6,441 bases of DNA from Bacillota bacterium (GTDB lineage Bacteria; Bacillota_B; Desulfitobacteriia; Desulfitobacteriales; Desulfitobacteriaceae), in the NCBI GenBank assembly GCA_021779415.1, contig JAJYAS010000212.1, forward strand, positions 1-6,441, written 5' to 3'. A program made the position numbers and the translations under genes. The notes beneath the pieces are model-generated. The model saw only the letters and a list, made by a program, of their open reading frames with translations. It searched no databases and was not told where the DNA came from. The stretch's first letter is position 1. Every line of letters begins with the position of its first letter. Shown piece after piece: positions 1 through 5,508 of this stretch.

Positions 1-1161
1 TCGTTCATCCGAACGATTTACAAATTTTTGGACTGGAACTCCGACTCGCTGACAGAGGTTGGCAAAAACGGCTCCAGATTCGCCGTTCGTTGTGTAGCTT
101 TGATTCGCACTAATTTTAATCACTGGACCCCCATTGAGTATTGGACGAATAACAGGATCATGTTTTTCCCCGGCATTGGGGTGAAGAGCATGGGCCATGT
201 CGGCAGAAATTAGAAATGAATGCGCTAGGGCCTGGAAATATGTTTCTCGGTCTTTTTTTTGTACTAGAAGGATTCGTTCCAAAACATGGGACAGAAATGG
301 AGAAGCAGCCCCTTGTTGAGATGTGCTTCCACATTCTTCATGATCAAAACAGGCCAAAACTTGTGTCATAAGAGCAGGTTCTGCTTTAGACATGGCCCAA
401 GTCCCCGCATGAACCATCGCCAAATCATCAAGTCGTCCGCTGGAGATAAATTCTTGTTGAAGACCGACCAAACTGCCCTTGGTGTAATCAAAGAGGAATA
501 GGTCAAAGTCTAGGATATCTTCAGGCGGACAGTGCAACGACTCCGCGAGGTGTTGAATCAGGATTCCTTCTTTCTGAAGATTCTCAGTGACTTGTGTTAA
601 TAAGGGTAGCATGTCCTTTTGCTTGTTTAATTCAATTCCCTCATTAATCTTGCGATTCATATGAATCGCAAGGTTGGGGATGACAAGTAACGGGTGGTCA
701 CTGCGAAAGAGTTTTACCTGAGGGGAGAAAGGCGTTTTCCCTCGCAAAATGATTCGACCGGCTAAGGAGAGCGGACGGTCCAGCCAGGTATTAAGAATAG
801 GTCCCCCATAGGTTTCTACATTCAATTTAAGATAATGCCCTTCTACCGGTATGTCAGGGAAAGGTTTCACTCGGAAACTAGGGCTGTCGGTATGCACACC
901 AATGAGGCGAAAACCATGCTTTTCTGGCATACCTTGCCCGATCACAAAAGCTATCAGAGCGGATCCGTTGCGAGTTAGGAAATATTTCTCCCCTGGAGTC
1001 AGTGACCATTTTTCAGTAAGTTGTAGCTCCTGAAATCCGTGAGGAATTAGCATTTTTTTTACGCTTTCCACAGCATGAAACGAGGAGGGGCTCTCTTCGA
1101 TAAACTCAAGTAGTTCTTGGGCATACTGCTGTTCCTCATTTGTAATATATGAAGTTAACAT
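1..1161 (-). CDS. apeB: M18 family aminopeptidase (ApeB/aspartyl aminopeptidase type), 3' end cut by window edge
   Basis: Zinc metallo-aminopeptidase of peptidase family M18, predicted to release N-terminal residues (acidic or neutral, depending on the member) from peptides in the cytoplasm. I translated the minus strand by hand: 387 codons are open from the ATG at 1161 down to the window edge, with no stop. Family landmarks in order are HTDSP (residues 90-94, zinc ligand His90), NLAIHMNRKIN (163-173), SGRLDD (241-246, bridging metal Asp), HEECGS (274-279, catalytic Glu and metal Glu) and SADMAHA (319-325, metal Asp). The HTDSP form points to the ApeB branch. The protein breaks off at NRSDER, just before the Gly-Gly-Ser-Thr segment and the last His ligand expected in the family, so roughly 40-80 residues are missing. 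The start is supported by AAAGGCGG about 9 bases upstream; the ATG further upstream hits a stop after four codons. It is transcribed divergently from the acetyltransferase. Family assignment is firm; exact substrate is inferred. Confidence 0.95.
   Translation of the reverse strand, partial: MLTSYITNEEQQYAQELLEFIEESPSSFHAVESVKKMLIPHGFQELQLTEKWSLTPGEKYFLTRNGSALIAFVIGQGMPEKHGFRLIGVHTDSPSFRVKPFPDIPVEGHYLKLNVETYGGPILNTWLDRPLSLAGRIILRGKTPFSPQVKLFRSDHPLLVIPNLAIHMNRKINEGIELNKQKDMLPLLTQVTENLQKEGILIQHLAESLHCPPEDILDFDLFLFDYTKGSLVGLQQEFISSGRLDDLAMVHAGTWAMSKAEPALMTQVLACFDHEECGSTSQQGAASPFLSHVLERILLVQKKDRETYFQALAHSFLISADMAHALHPNAGEKHDPVIRPILNGGPVIKISANQSYTTNGESGAVFANLCQRVGVPVQKFVNRSDER
649..672. repeat. Perfect 24-bp palindrome inside the aminopeptidase gene
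   Basis: Two 12-base arms meet with no spacer at 660/661 (arm CTTGCGATTCAT) and are exactly complementary. With one T:G pair the symmetry extends to 646-675. It encodes residues LAIHMNRK of the aminopeptidase, a conserved family motif, and the codons for Ile-His-Met-Asn are naturally close to self-complementary. It may therefore be a coding by-product rather than a binding site. Confidence 0.9.
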
Positions 1162-1188
1162 ATCTCAACCGCCTTTCATGATAGCAAA

Positions 1189-1217
1189 ATAATACTATAT
1201 TCGTCATACCCAAAATC
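1189..1217 (-). promoter_or_regulatory. Candidate promoter for the aminopeptidase gene
   Basis: Read on the minus strand, TATTAT (1189-1194) lies 17 bases downstream of GATTTT (1212-1217), which is a poor -35 box. An overlapping TATAGT (1194-1199) is an alternative -10. Position fits a leader of about 20 bases before the start codon. The region is AT-rich, so chance matches are easy. Confidence 0.3.
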
Positions 1218-1218
1218 T

Positions 1219-1268
1219 ATTCCTGCATAGTCGTTAAAGCTTGGAAGAATTAGCAGGAATTTAGCTTT
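1219..1268 (+). repeat. Interlocked inverted repeats in the divergent intergenic region
   Basis: ATTCCTGC (1219-1226) is exactly complementary to GCAGGAAT (1253-1260), and AAAGCT (1236-1241) to AGCTTT (1263-1268). The two pairs alternate in the order A-B-A'-B', which is a pseudoknot topology in RNA, or alternatively two overlapping operator half-site pairs in DNA. It lies between the divergent aminopeptidase and acetyltransferase genes. No known riboswitch core was recognised. Confidence 0.45.
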
Positions 1269-1304
1269 GTAGAATCGAAATATTCATAAAGAAGAATCGA
1301 ATTA

Positions 1305-1318
1305 AAATAGTTACAGAA
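1305..1318 (+). repeat. 14-base direct repeat, copy 1 of 2 (copy 2 at 2431-2444)
   Basis: AAATAGTTACAGAA occurs here, just upstream of the acetyltransferase ribosome binding site, and again at 2431-2444, across the internal stop of the small ORF. The flanks differ on both sides. It may be chance in AT-rich sequence. Confidence 0.6.
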
Positions 1319-1337
1319 TGAAGTGGAGATAAAATCC

Positions 1338-2156
1338 GTGAGTAATATTAGACTTACCACGCTTGAACATATTAGTAGGGAGGATTTGACGGATAGTTGG
1401 AACCGTTGTTGGCGGGGTTATTATTATAATATGACATATATGCCTGATCATCTTAGAGCTTGGCTTTATCTTAGCCAAGTTTCCCTACAGCATTCATGTG
1501 CTATCTATGATGAAGATGTGGTTGTGGGGTTTTCATTACTATCCATCGACGGAACTGACGGCTGGATTGCTGGAACTTGTATTGACCCTAATTACCGACG
1601 CAAGGGTTTTTTTGCGTCTCTAATGCGTGCCCAACTGAATTTAGCCCAACGCATTGGCTTAAGACAGGTTTACCTAGAGGTTTTGGTACAAAATCATGCG
1701 CTTAAAGTCTATCAATCCGTCGGTTTCGCGATTACACGACCACTCAATATCTACCGCGCTGAAAAAGTAAGAACTATTTCCAATAGATCAGTTGGGACAT
1801 TCTTCCATAAACCAGGCTCTGTTGAACAGTACTTTGAAAGCCGGCGAAGTTCTTTTTCCCATCCTTCATGGCAACGAAGAGAGGGGTACCTTAGGCGGTA
1901 TGGGCATTGTTTAGCAGTTATGAATTTAGCCGGAACCGCTGGTGCCCTTTTTGCAGGGGAGAATAATGTTCCTCTGCTTGATGTTTGGAGTGCAACCTCA
2001 ACTGGAGCTGAAGAGGTGGTTTCCACTGTTCTTTCTCAAGTAAACACTTCGTTCTCACTGACAAATCAACCTGAAGATTGGATTGCCTCTTATCTCAGTG
2101 CTCAAGGGATTAGACCCAGTGCCAAGCAATTTGAAATGTGCGTTTCATTGACATAA
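1338..2156 (+). CDS. GNAT family N-acetyltransferase with degenerate C-terminal GNAT-like domain
   Basis: Predicted acetyl-CoA-dependent N-acyltransferase, cytosolic, substrate unknown. With the GTG start at 1338 it has 272 residues. This start is preferred because GTGGAG (1323-1328) sits 9 bases upstream; the GTG at 1323, which would add five residues, is itself part of that ribosome binding site and has no good site of its own. The N-terminal GNAT core covers about residues 50-130: the VVVGFSLL strand, then the CIDPNYRRKGFF acetyl-CoA loop (81-92), then LEVLVQNHALKVYQSVGF (113-130), the usual Asn-x-x-Ala-x-x-x-Tyr-x-x-x-Gly-Phe ending. The pyrophosphate loop RRKGFF has Phe where Gly or Ala is usual. 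The remaining 140 residues end in QGIRPSAKQFEMCVSL (256-271), which resembles the closing strand of a second GNAT fold that lacks its own acetyl-CoA loop. No clear terminator follows. GNAT identity is firm; the second domain is inferred. Confidence 0.9.
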   Translation: MSNIRLTTLEHISREDLTDSWNRCWRGYYYNMTYMPDHLRAWLYLSQVSLQHSCAIYDEDVVVGFSLLSIDGTDGWIAGTCIDPNYRRKGFFASLMRAQLNLAQRIGLRQVYLEVLVQNHALKVYQSVGFAITRPLNIYRAEKVRTISNRSVGTFFHKPGSVEQYFESRRSSFSHPSWQRREGYLRRYGHCLAVMNLAGTAGALFAGENNVPLLDVWSATSTGAEEVVSTVLSQVNTSFSLTNQPEDWIASYLSAQGIRPSAKQFEMCVSLT

Positions 2157-2192
2157 AAATTAGTCCGCGCGCATAACTTACTAAAGTCCGGT

Positions 2193-2228
2193 GTTTTGAC
2201 GAGAATATGGGTCGATTTTCGTTAAAGT
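2193..2228 (+). repeat. Imperfect dyad/hairpin flanked by AGTCCG direct repeats
   Basis: Arms 2193-2206 (ending TTGACGAGAAT) and 2215-2228 (starting ATTTTCGTTAA) pair over 14 positions, four of them G:U, around the 8-base loop ATGGGTCG. There is no following T-run, so it is a poor terminator for the acetyltransferase. AGTCCG appears at 2162, 2185 and 2226, and the longer TAAAGTCCG at 2182-2190 and 2223-2231. The dyad centre is about 50 bases upstream of the next promoter's -35, so an operator role is possible. Confidence 0.5.
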
Positions 2229-2258
2229 CCGTAGAGTAATTTTATTTTCGAAAAGGTC

Positions 2259-2286
2259 TTGTAATATTCCAGAATCAGTATATAAT
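2259..2286 (+). promoter_or_regulatory. Promoter of the small ORF (sigma-A type)
   Basis: TTGTAA (2259-2264) and a consensus TATAAT (2281-2286) are separated by 16 bases. Expected initiation is near 2293, giving a leader of about 35 bases before the small ORF. This is the best promoter match in the window. Confidence 0.7.
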
Positions 2287-2327
2287 GAATAAGTTGGATA
2301 GAAAATTTATGGAAAGGAAAGGTATTT

Positions 2328-2432
2328 ATGTCACAAAAAGAACAATTAATGATTAATGCGATTTTAGAGTCTATTGGGTTAGAATCTATTAAGGCGACGC
2401 AGACTCAAAGGCTAGTTCATGAAGAAAGATAA
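2328..2432 (+). CDS. Small hypothetical protein, 34 residues, possibly truncated by an in-frame TAA
   Basis: I do not recognise this protein. It begins MSQKEQLMINAILESIG and ends RLVHEER before the TAA at 2430-2432; it is hydrophilic, probably helical, with no membrane segment. Support for translation is a purine-rich GGAAAGGAAAGG ending five bases before the ATG, a good promoter about 40 bases upstream and a strong terminator about 100 bases downstream, so it sits alone in a short transcription unit. After the stop the same frame stays open for 17 codons (IVTERVRYFDPDPDPKL) to a second TAA at 2484-2486. Replacing one base of the first TAA (for example CAA or GAA) would give one protein of 52 residues. 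It may be a recent nonsense mutation, a sequencing error, a true 34-residue peptide, or the decaying remnant of a small gene. Confidence 0.55.
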   Translation: MSQKEQLMINAILESIGLESIKATQTQRLVHEER

Positions 2433-2444
2433 ATAGTTACAGAA
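2431..2444 (+). repeat. 14-base direct repeat, copy 2 of 2 (copy 1 at 1305-1318)
   Basis: AAATAGTTACAGAA, identical to the copy upstream of the acetyltransferase. It begins at the last two bases of the small ORF's TAA stop. Confidence 0.6.
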
Positions 2445-2486
2445 AGGGTGCGGTATTTTGACCCAGATCCTGATCCTAAATTGTAA
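2433..2486 (+). other. In-frame continuation of the small ORF after its internal stop
   Basis: Seventeen sense codons follow the TAA without a frame change and end at a TAA. They encode IVTERVRYFDPDPDPKL, whose composition (RYFDPDPDP) looks like a real protein tail; GATCCT repeated in tandem encodes the Asp-Pro pairs. The only possible independent start, GTG at 2448, has AGAAAGG directly abutting it, too close for normal initiation. It is therefore best read as the former 3' part of the gene at 2328. Confidence 0.45.
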
Positions 2487-2528
2487 TCTAATTAGCTTAG
2501 ACTCATTCACAAGAAGCCAAATTTAGAG

Positions 2529-2567
2529 GCGAGTTTCTTAAACTATAAGAAACTCGCTTTTATATTT
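2529..2567 (+). terminator. Rho-independent terminator of the small transcription unit
   Basis: GCGAGTTTCTTA (2529-2540) pairs perfectly with TAAGAAACTCGC (2546-2557) around the loop AACTA, followed by TTTTATATTT. The 12-bp stem plus U-rich tail is a strong intrinsic terminator. It closes the unit begun by the promoter at 2259 and isolates it from the degV promoter immediately downstream. Confidence 0.88.
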
Positions 2568-2573
2568 GAATCT

Positions 2574-2602
2574 TTGTAGTACAATTTGCCAATTGTTATG
2601 AT
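2574..2602 (+). promoter_or_regulatory. Promoter of the DegV-family gene
   Basis: TTGTAG (2574-2579) and TATGAT (2597-2602) are separated by 17 bases. An alternative is the extended -10 TGATATACT (2599-2607) with a weak -35. Either gives a leader of about 40 bases before the ATG at 2652. Confidence 0.6.
2581..2596. promoter_or_regulatory. Candidate operator in the degV promoter spacer
   Basis: ACAATT (2581-2586) and AATTGT (2591-2596) form a perfect inverted repeat around TGCC. The 16-bp element nearly fills the 17-base gap between the -35 and -10 boxes, a classical place for a dimeric repressor to block polymerase. The regulator is unknown, and I did not match it to a known operator consensus. 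Confidence 0.45.
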
Positions 2603-2651
2603 ATACTGAGTACATGCTGTATTACTGTATGATGGAAAGGAACTGTGCCTC

Positions 2652-3536
2652 ATGCAACAAACTTCAACATCGGTGGGAGTCCCTAAAATCGCGATTGTTA
2701 CGGACAGTACTAGTGATTTAGATACAGGAATGCTTCAAGAATTTGGGATCGAAATACTTCCTTTGCACGTTGTCTACCATGATCGAGAATACCTCGATCG
2801 AGTTAATATCGAACCAGATGAAGTCTATGAGAATATGGACAATGAGGTTCCCACGACATCGTTACCCTCTCCTGCTGAAATTGCTAATTTGTTTAGTAGG
2901 TTAAGAGAGGAGAAGTTCACACACGTTCTCTCTATGCATATATCCAGTGGTTTAAGTGGAACGTATGAAACTGTATGCCAAGTAGCTCGAGAGTATAAAG
3001 AGATGGTCTTTGAAGTGTTGGATTCAAAATCGCTGTCCATGGGATTGGGTTTTCCGGTTTTAGAAGCCGCCCATGAACTCCGTCGCTCGATGGATTTTCA
3101 ACGTGTAATTAATGTTGCAAAGACTGTTTCGCAACAGACTAAAATGTATTTTGTGCTCTCTACCTTGGAATATCTCAAACGAGGCGGACGAATTGGGTAC
3201 GTTTCCGGCACCCTTGGTGAGCTATTGAATATTAAACCGATTATAACGGTCAATAATGAAGGTAAATACATTACATATGCAAAAGTTCGTGGTAGAGACC
3301 AATCCCTTAAAAAGTTGTTTGATATTTTGTCAGAAAACACTCAAGAAGCTCGTTATAATGTGGCAATCGTTCATGGCGGGGCTGAGCAGGAAGCCCGAAA
3401 ATTGTGGCAGAAAGCGCGCCAACTTCCCAATATTGTTGAACTATTATTTAATCAGATCAGCCCAGTCATGGGAGTTCATACAGGCCCGGGACTCGTCGGG
3501 ATCATAATTTCTCCGGTACTAACACCTCAGTCTTAG
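2652..3536 (+). CDS. DegV family protein (FakB-like fatty-acid-binding protein)
   Basis: Predicted cytosolic fatty-acid-binding subunit. In characterised relatives (FakB) the protein presents a bound fatty acid to the kinase FakA, producing acyl-phosphate for phospholipid synthesis. The 294 residues match the family's usual length. Landmarks are IAIVTDSTSDL (13-23), the Thr-Ser ligand site in PTTSLPSP (67-74), HISSGLSGTYE (96-106), YLKRGGRIG (174-182), KVRGRDQS (211-218), VHGG (240-243) and GVHTGPGLVG (274-283), the last carrying the conserved His near the carboxylate site. The ATG is supported by AAAGGA ten bases upstream. The first ten residues form a short extra tail before the first strand. 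It is transcribed alone: its own promoter lies upstream and a terminator overlaps its stop codon. No FakA homologue is in the window, so the ligand and kinase partner are inferred from family knowledge. Confidence 0.93.
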   Translation: MQQTSTSVGVPKIAIVTDSTSDLDTGMLQEFGIEILPLHVVYHDREYLDRVNIEPDEVYENMDNEVPTTSLPSPAEIANLFSRLREEKFTHVLSMHISSGLSGTYETVCQVAREYKEMVFEVLDSKSLSMGLGFPVLEAAHELRRSMDFQRVINVAKTVSQQTKMYFVLSTLEYLKRGGRIGYVSGTLGELLNIKPIITVNNEGKYITYAKVRGRDQSLKKLFDILSENTQEARYNVAIVHGGAEQEARKLWQKARQLPNIVELLFNQISPVMGVHTGPGLVGIIISPVLTPQS

Positions 3537-3553
3537 ACTGGGGTGTTTAATTT
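3521..3553 (+). terminator. Terminator overlapping the degV stop codon
   Basis: AACACCTCAGTC (3521-3532) pairs with GACTGGGGTGTT (3536-3547), one T:G pair among 12, around the three-base loop TTA, followed by TTAATTT. The left arm encodes the last residues (Thr-Pro-Gln-Ser) and the TAG stop runs through the loop into the right arm. The U-tract is interrupted by two A residues, so efficiency is uncertain. Confidence 0.75.
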
Positions 3554-3728
3554 AAGTATCAGCTCATTTTTGGCTTAGGAATTAAATCATACGCAAGAGG
3601 CTGATGATTACTGTTCATTATGGTTATTATTATGAATATGAGGAGTCAATGTGTGTTTTATCTGGTAGGAGTATGTTATCCTTTGAAAGGAATCATTATC
3701 CAATGGCGCCTTTGATCTAGTCTACATA

Positions 3729-3736
3729 AAAGGAGG
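3729..3736 (+). promoter_or_regulatory. Consensus ribosome binding site for the phosphoglucomutase GTG start
   Basis: AAAGGAGG is a full anti-16S match, 7 bases before the GTG at 3744, and decides that start. In the roughly 175 bases between the degV terminator and this site I found no convincing promoter, riboswitch or further gene; AT-rich TATTAT boxes near 3625-3633 lack a matching -35. Confidence 0.85.
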
Positions 3737-3743
3737 ATTTAAC

Positions 3744-5489
3744 GTGAAAAATATTCAAGATCGCCAACGCTTATGGTTGGAACATCCTTATTTCGATGAA
3801 GAAACACGGCATGAATTGGAACTGATTACCGATCCACGGGAAATTGAGGATCGATTCTATATGGATTTAGAGTTTGGTACTGGTGGCTTAAGGGGAGTTA
3901 TCGCGGCTGGAACAAATCGCATGAACAAGTATGTCATTAGGAAAGTAACTCAAGGGCTAGCAGAGTGTGTCTGTGATCATGGACCTGAGGGTATGAAACG
4001 TGGGGTTGTTATCGCCTACGATTCTAGAAGATACTCAGCGGAATTCGCACTTGAGGCAGCCTTGGTGTTGGCTAAAAATGGAGTCAAAGCTTATCTTTTT
4101 GATGCGCTACGCCCGACACCGGAGCTTTCATTTGCGGTTCGTCAGCTCCATGCTTTGGCTGGAATTGTAGTGACGGCCAGTCATAACCCCAAAGCCTATA
4201 ACGGCTATAAAGTTTATTGGGATGACGGTGGGCAAGTGCCTCCGGTGAAAGCGGACCAAATTCTTGCCCGTATTGAAGCCCGAGAGAATTGGTTAGGGAT
4301 TGAACCCATGGCGTTGGAAGCTGCCAAGAAGAGCGGTCTTTTGGAAATGATAGGTGAAGAAATCGACCAGACCTATCTTGCCCGTGTACGAGAACTTGCA
4401 CTGCATCCGGAGCTCGATGCCCAAAAAGGGGGAGACCTCCGTATAGTCTATACACCGCTACACGGAGCAGGGAATAGTCTCGTCCGCAGGGCCTTGGCAG
4501 AACTCGGTTTTCGTTCAGTTACCGTTGTTCCAGAGCAGGAGTTGCCCGATCCAGAATTCACCACCGTTCCGTATCCCAACCCAGAAATCCAGGCAACGTT
4601 TGATCTCGCCCGAAAATACGGACTTGAGACTCGGGCTGACCTTTTGTTAGCCACTGATCCCGATGCAGATCGTTTAGGCGTCGTCATACGTGATCCTCGA
4701 GGGAACTATATTCAGCTTTCGGGAAATCAAATTGGAGTCTTATTAACCCATTATATCCTGTCCCAAAAAAAAGCTCTAGGAACCCTTCCAGAAAATGCTA
4801 TCCTTATTAAAACCGTGGCCTCGACCGATTTGGCGGATGAGGTAGCCACTTCGTTCAATGTCCGCGTAGAAAACGTACTGACGGGTTTTAAATTTATCGC
4901 AGAAAAAGAAAAAGAGATGGAAGAAGGCGGTTGGGGGACGTTCCAGTTTGGATTTGAAGAGAGTTACGGATATTTAGCAGGGGATTTTGTCAGAGATAAA
5001 GATGGAATTATCGCATCCGTTCTTCTAGCAGAAGCGGCCCTCTATTACCGACAAACTGAAGGAATTACCCTGCTTGATCTTCTTGAACGAATCTATAAAG
5101 AATTTGGCTACTACCTTGATGGGCAAGAGTCTCTTGCCCTTGAGGGCATCCAAGGTAAAGAAGAGATGACTCGAATTATGGATTCGTTGCGCCAGGAAGA
5201 GATTCTAGAATTGGGTGGAATTCCAATTGAGAAAGTCGATGATTATGAACTACGTGTCGGTAAAAACCTGATAAGTGGGCAAACGTACCCTCTCGTGCTT
5301 CCGCATTCCAATGTCCTTCGATTTTCCTTTGAAGGTGGGGGATTTGTTATGGTACGCCCTTCAGGAACCGAACCAAAGATTAAATTTTACTTCTCAGTAA
5401 AGGCAAACACTCTTCAAGAAGCTGAAAATACCCTTTGTAACCTAAAAGAAGAAGTTATGCACCGTATAGCCCAAATACGATCGGTCTGA
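3744..5489 (+). CDS. pgcA: Phosphoglucomutase / phospho-sugar mutase (PgcA type)
   Basis: Alpha-D-phosphohexomutase, predicted to interconvert glucose 6-phosphate and glucose 1-phosphate in the cytosol through a phosphoserine intermediate, feeding UDP-glucose for glycolipids and wall polymers. All four family signatures are intact: TASHNPKAYNGYKVYW (144-159, catalytic Ser146), the magnesium loop ATDPDADRLG (303-312, Asp305, 307, 309), the sugar loop GFEESYGY (403-410) and the phosphate-binding VRPSGTEPKIKFY (537-549). The N-terminal GTGGLRG (45-51) is also typical. The length of 581 residues matches the PgcA-type enzymes of Firmicutes rather than the shorter GlmM or bacterial PMM/PGM. The start is GTG with a consensus ribosome binding site. 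The lipid kinase begins 19 bases after its stop, indicating cotranscription. Activity on mannose or other sugar phosphates cannot be excluded from sequence alone. Confidence 0.95.
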   Translation: MKNIQDRQRLWLEHPYFDEETRHELELITDPREIEDRFYMDLEFGTGGLRGVIAAGTNRMNKYVIRKVTQGLAECVCDHGPEGMKRGVVIAYDSRRYSAEFALEAALVLAKNGVKAYLFDALRPTPELSFAVRQLHALAGIVVTASHNPKAYNGYKVYWDDGGQVPPVKADQILARIEARENWLGIEPMALEAAKKSGLLEMIGEEIDQTYLARVRELALHPELDAQKGGDLRIVYTPLHGAGNSLVRRALAELGFRSVTVVPEQELPDPEFTTVPYPNPEIQATFDLARKYGLETRADLLLATDPDADRLGVVIRDPRGNYIQLSGNQIGVLLTHYILSQKKALGTLPENAILIKTVASTDLADEVATSFNVRVENVLTGFKFIAEKEKEMEEGGWGTFQFGFEESYGYLAGDFVRDKDGIIASVLLAEAALYYRQTEGITLLDLLERIYKEFGYYLDGQESLALEGIQGKEEMTRIMDSLRQEEILELGGIPIEKVDDYELRVGKNLISGQTYPLVLPHSNVLRFSFEGGGFVMVRPSGTEPKIKFYFSVKANTLQEAENTLCNLKEEVMHRIAQIRSV

Positions 5490-5508
5490 CAAAAGGAGAG
5501 TCTTCTCA

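Noticed and set aside
28..1033. Three plus-strand open frames (28-213, 286-501, 851-1033)
   Set aside because: They lie antisense to the M18 aminopeptidase, whose motifs are intact on the minus strand. They lack ribosome binding sites and recognisable protein features.
1162..1337. T-box or other known riboswitch upstream of the acetyltransferase
   Set aside because: No T-box GGTACC-type core or other recognised aptamer sequence is present, and there is no terminator-like T-run before the gene.
1751..2026. Minus-strand open frame inside the acetyltransferase
   Set aside because: It is an antisense shadow of the GNAT coding region with no start signal or family features.
2157..2231. Dyad at 2193-2228 as a terminator for the acetyltransferase
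   Set aside because: The stem is AT/GU-rich and not followed by a T-run on either strand, so intrinsic termination is unlikely.
2629..2721. 30-codon frame MMERNCASCNK... overlapping the start of degV
   Set aside because: It has a CxxC pair, but there is no ribosome binding site before its ATG, and its overlap with the well-supported degV start in another frame makes it unlikely.
3098..3507. Open frames on both strands inside degV
   Set aside because: They are alternative-frame shadows of the DegV protein, which has complete family motifs across this span.
3634..3717. 27-codon frame from an ATG near 3632 in the degV-pgcA gap (MNMRSQCVFYLVG...)
   Set aside because: No ribosome binding site precedes it, and the composition is not convincing; it is probably chance in AT-rich sequence.
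3554..3728. Promoter or riboswitch ahead of the phosphoglucomutase
   Set aside because: TATTAT boxes near 3625-3633 have no acceptable -35 at 16-18 bases, and no sigma-54 site or aptamer was recognised.
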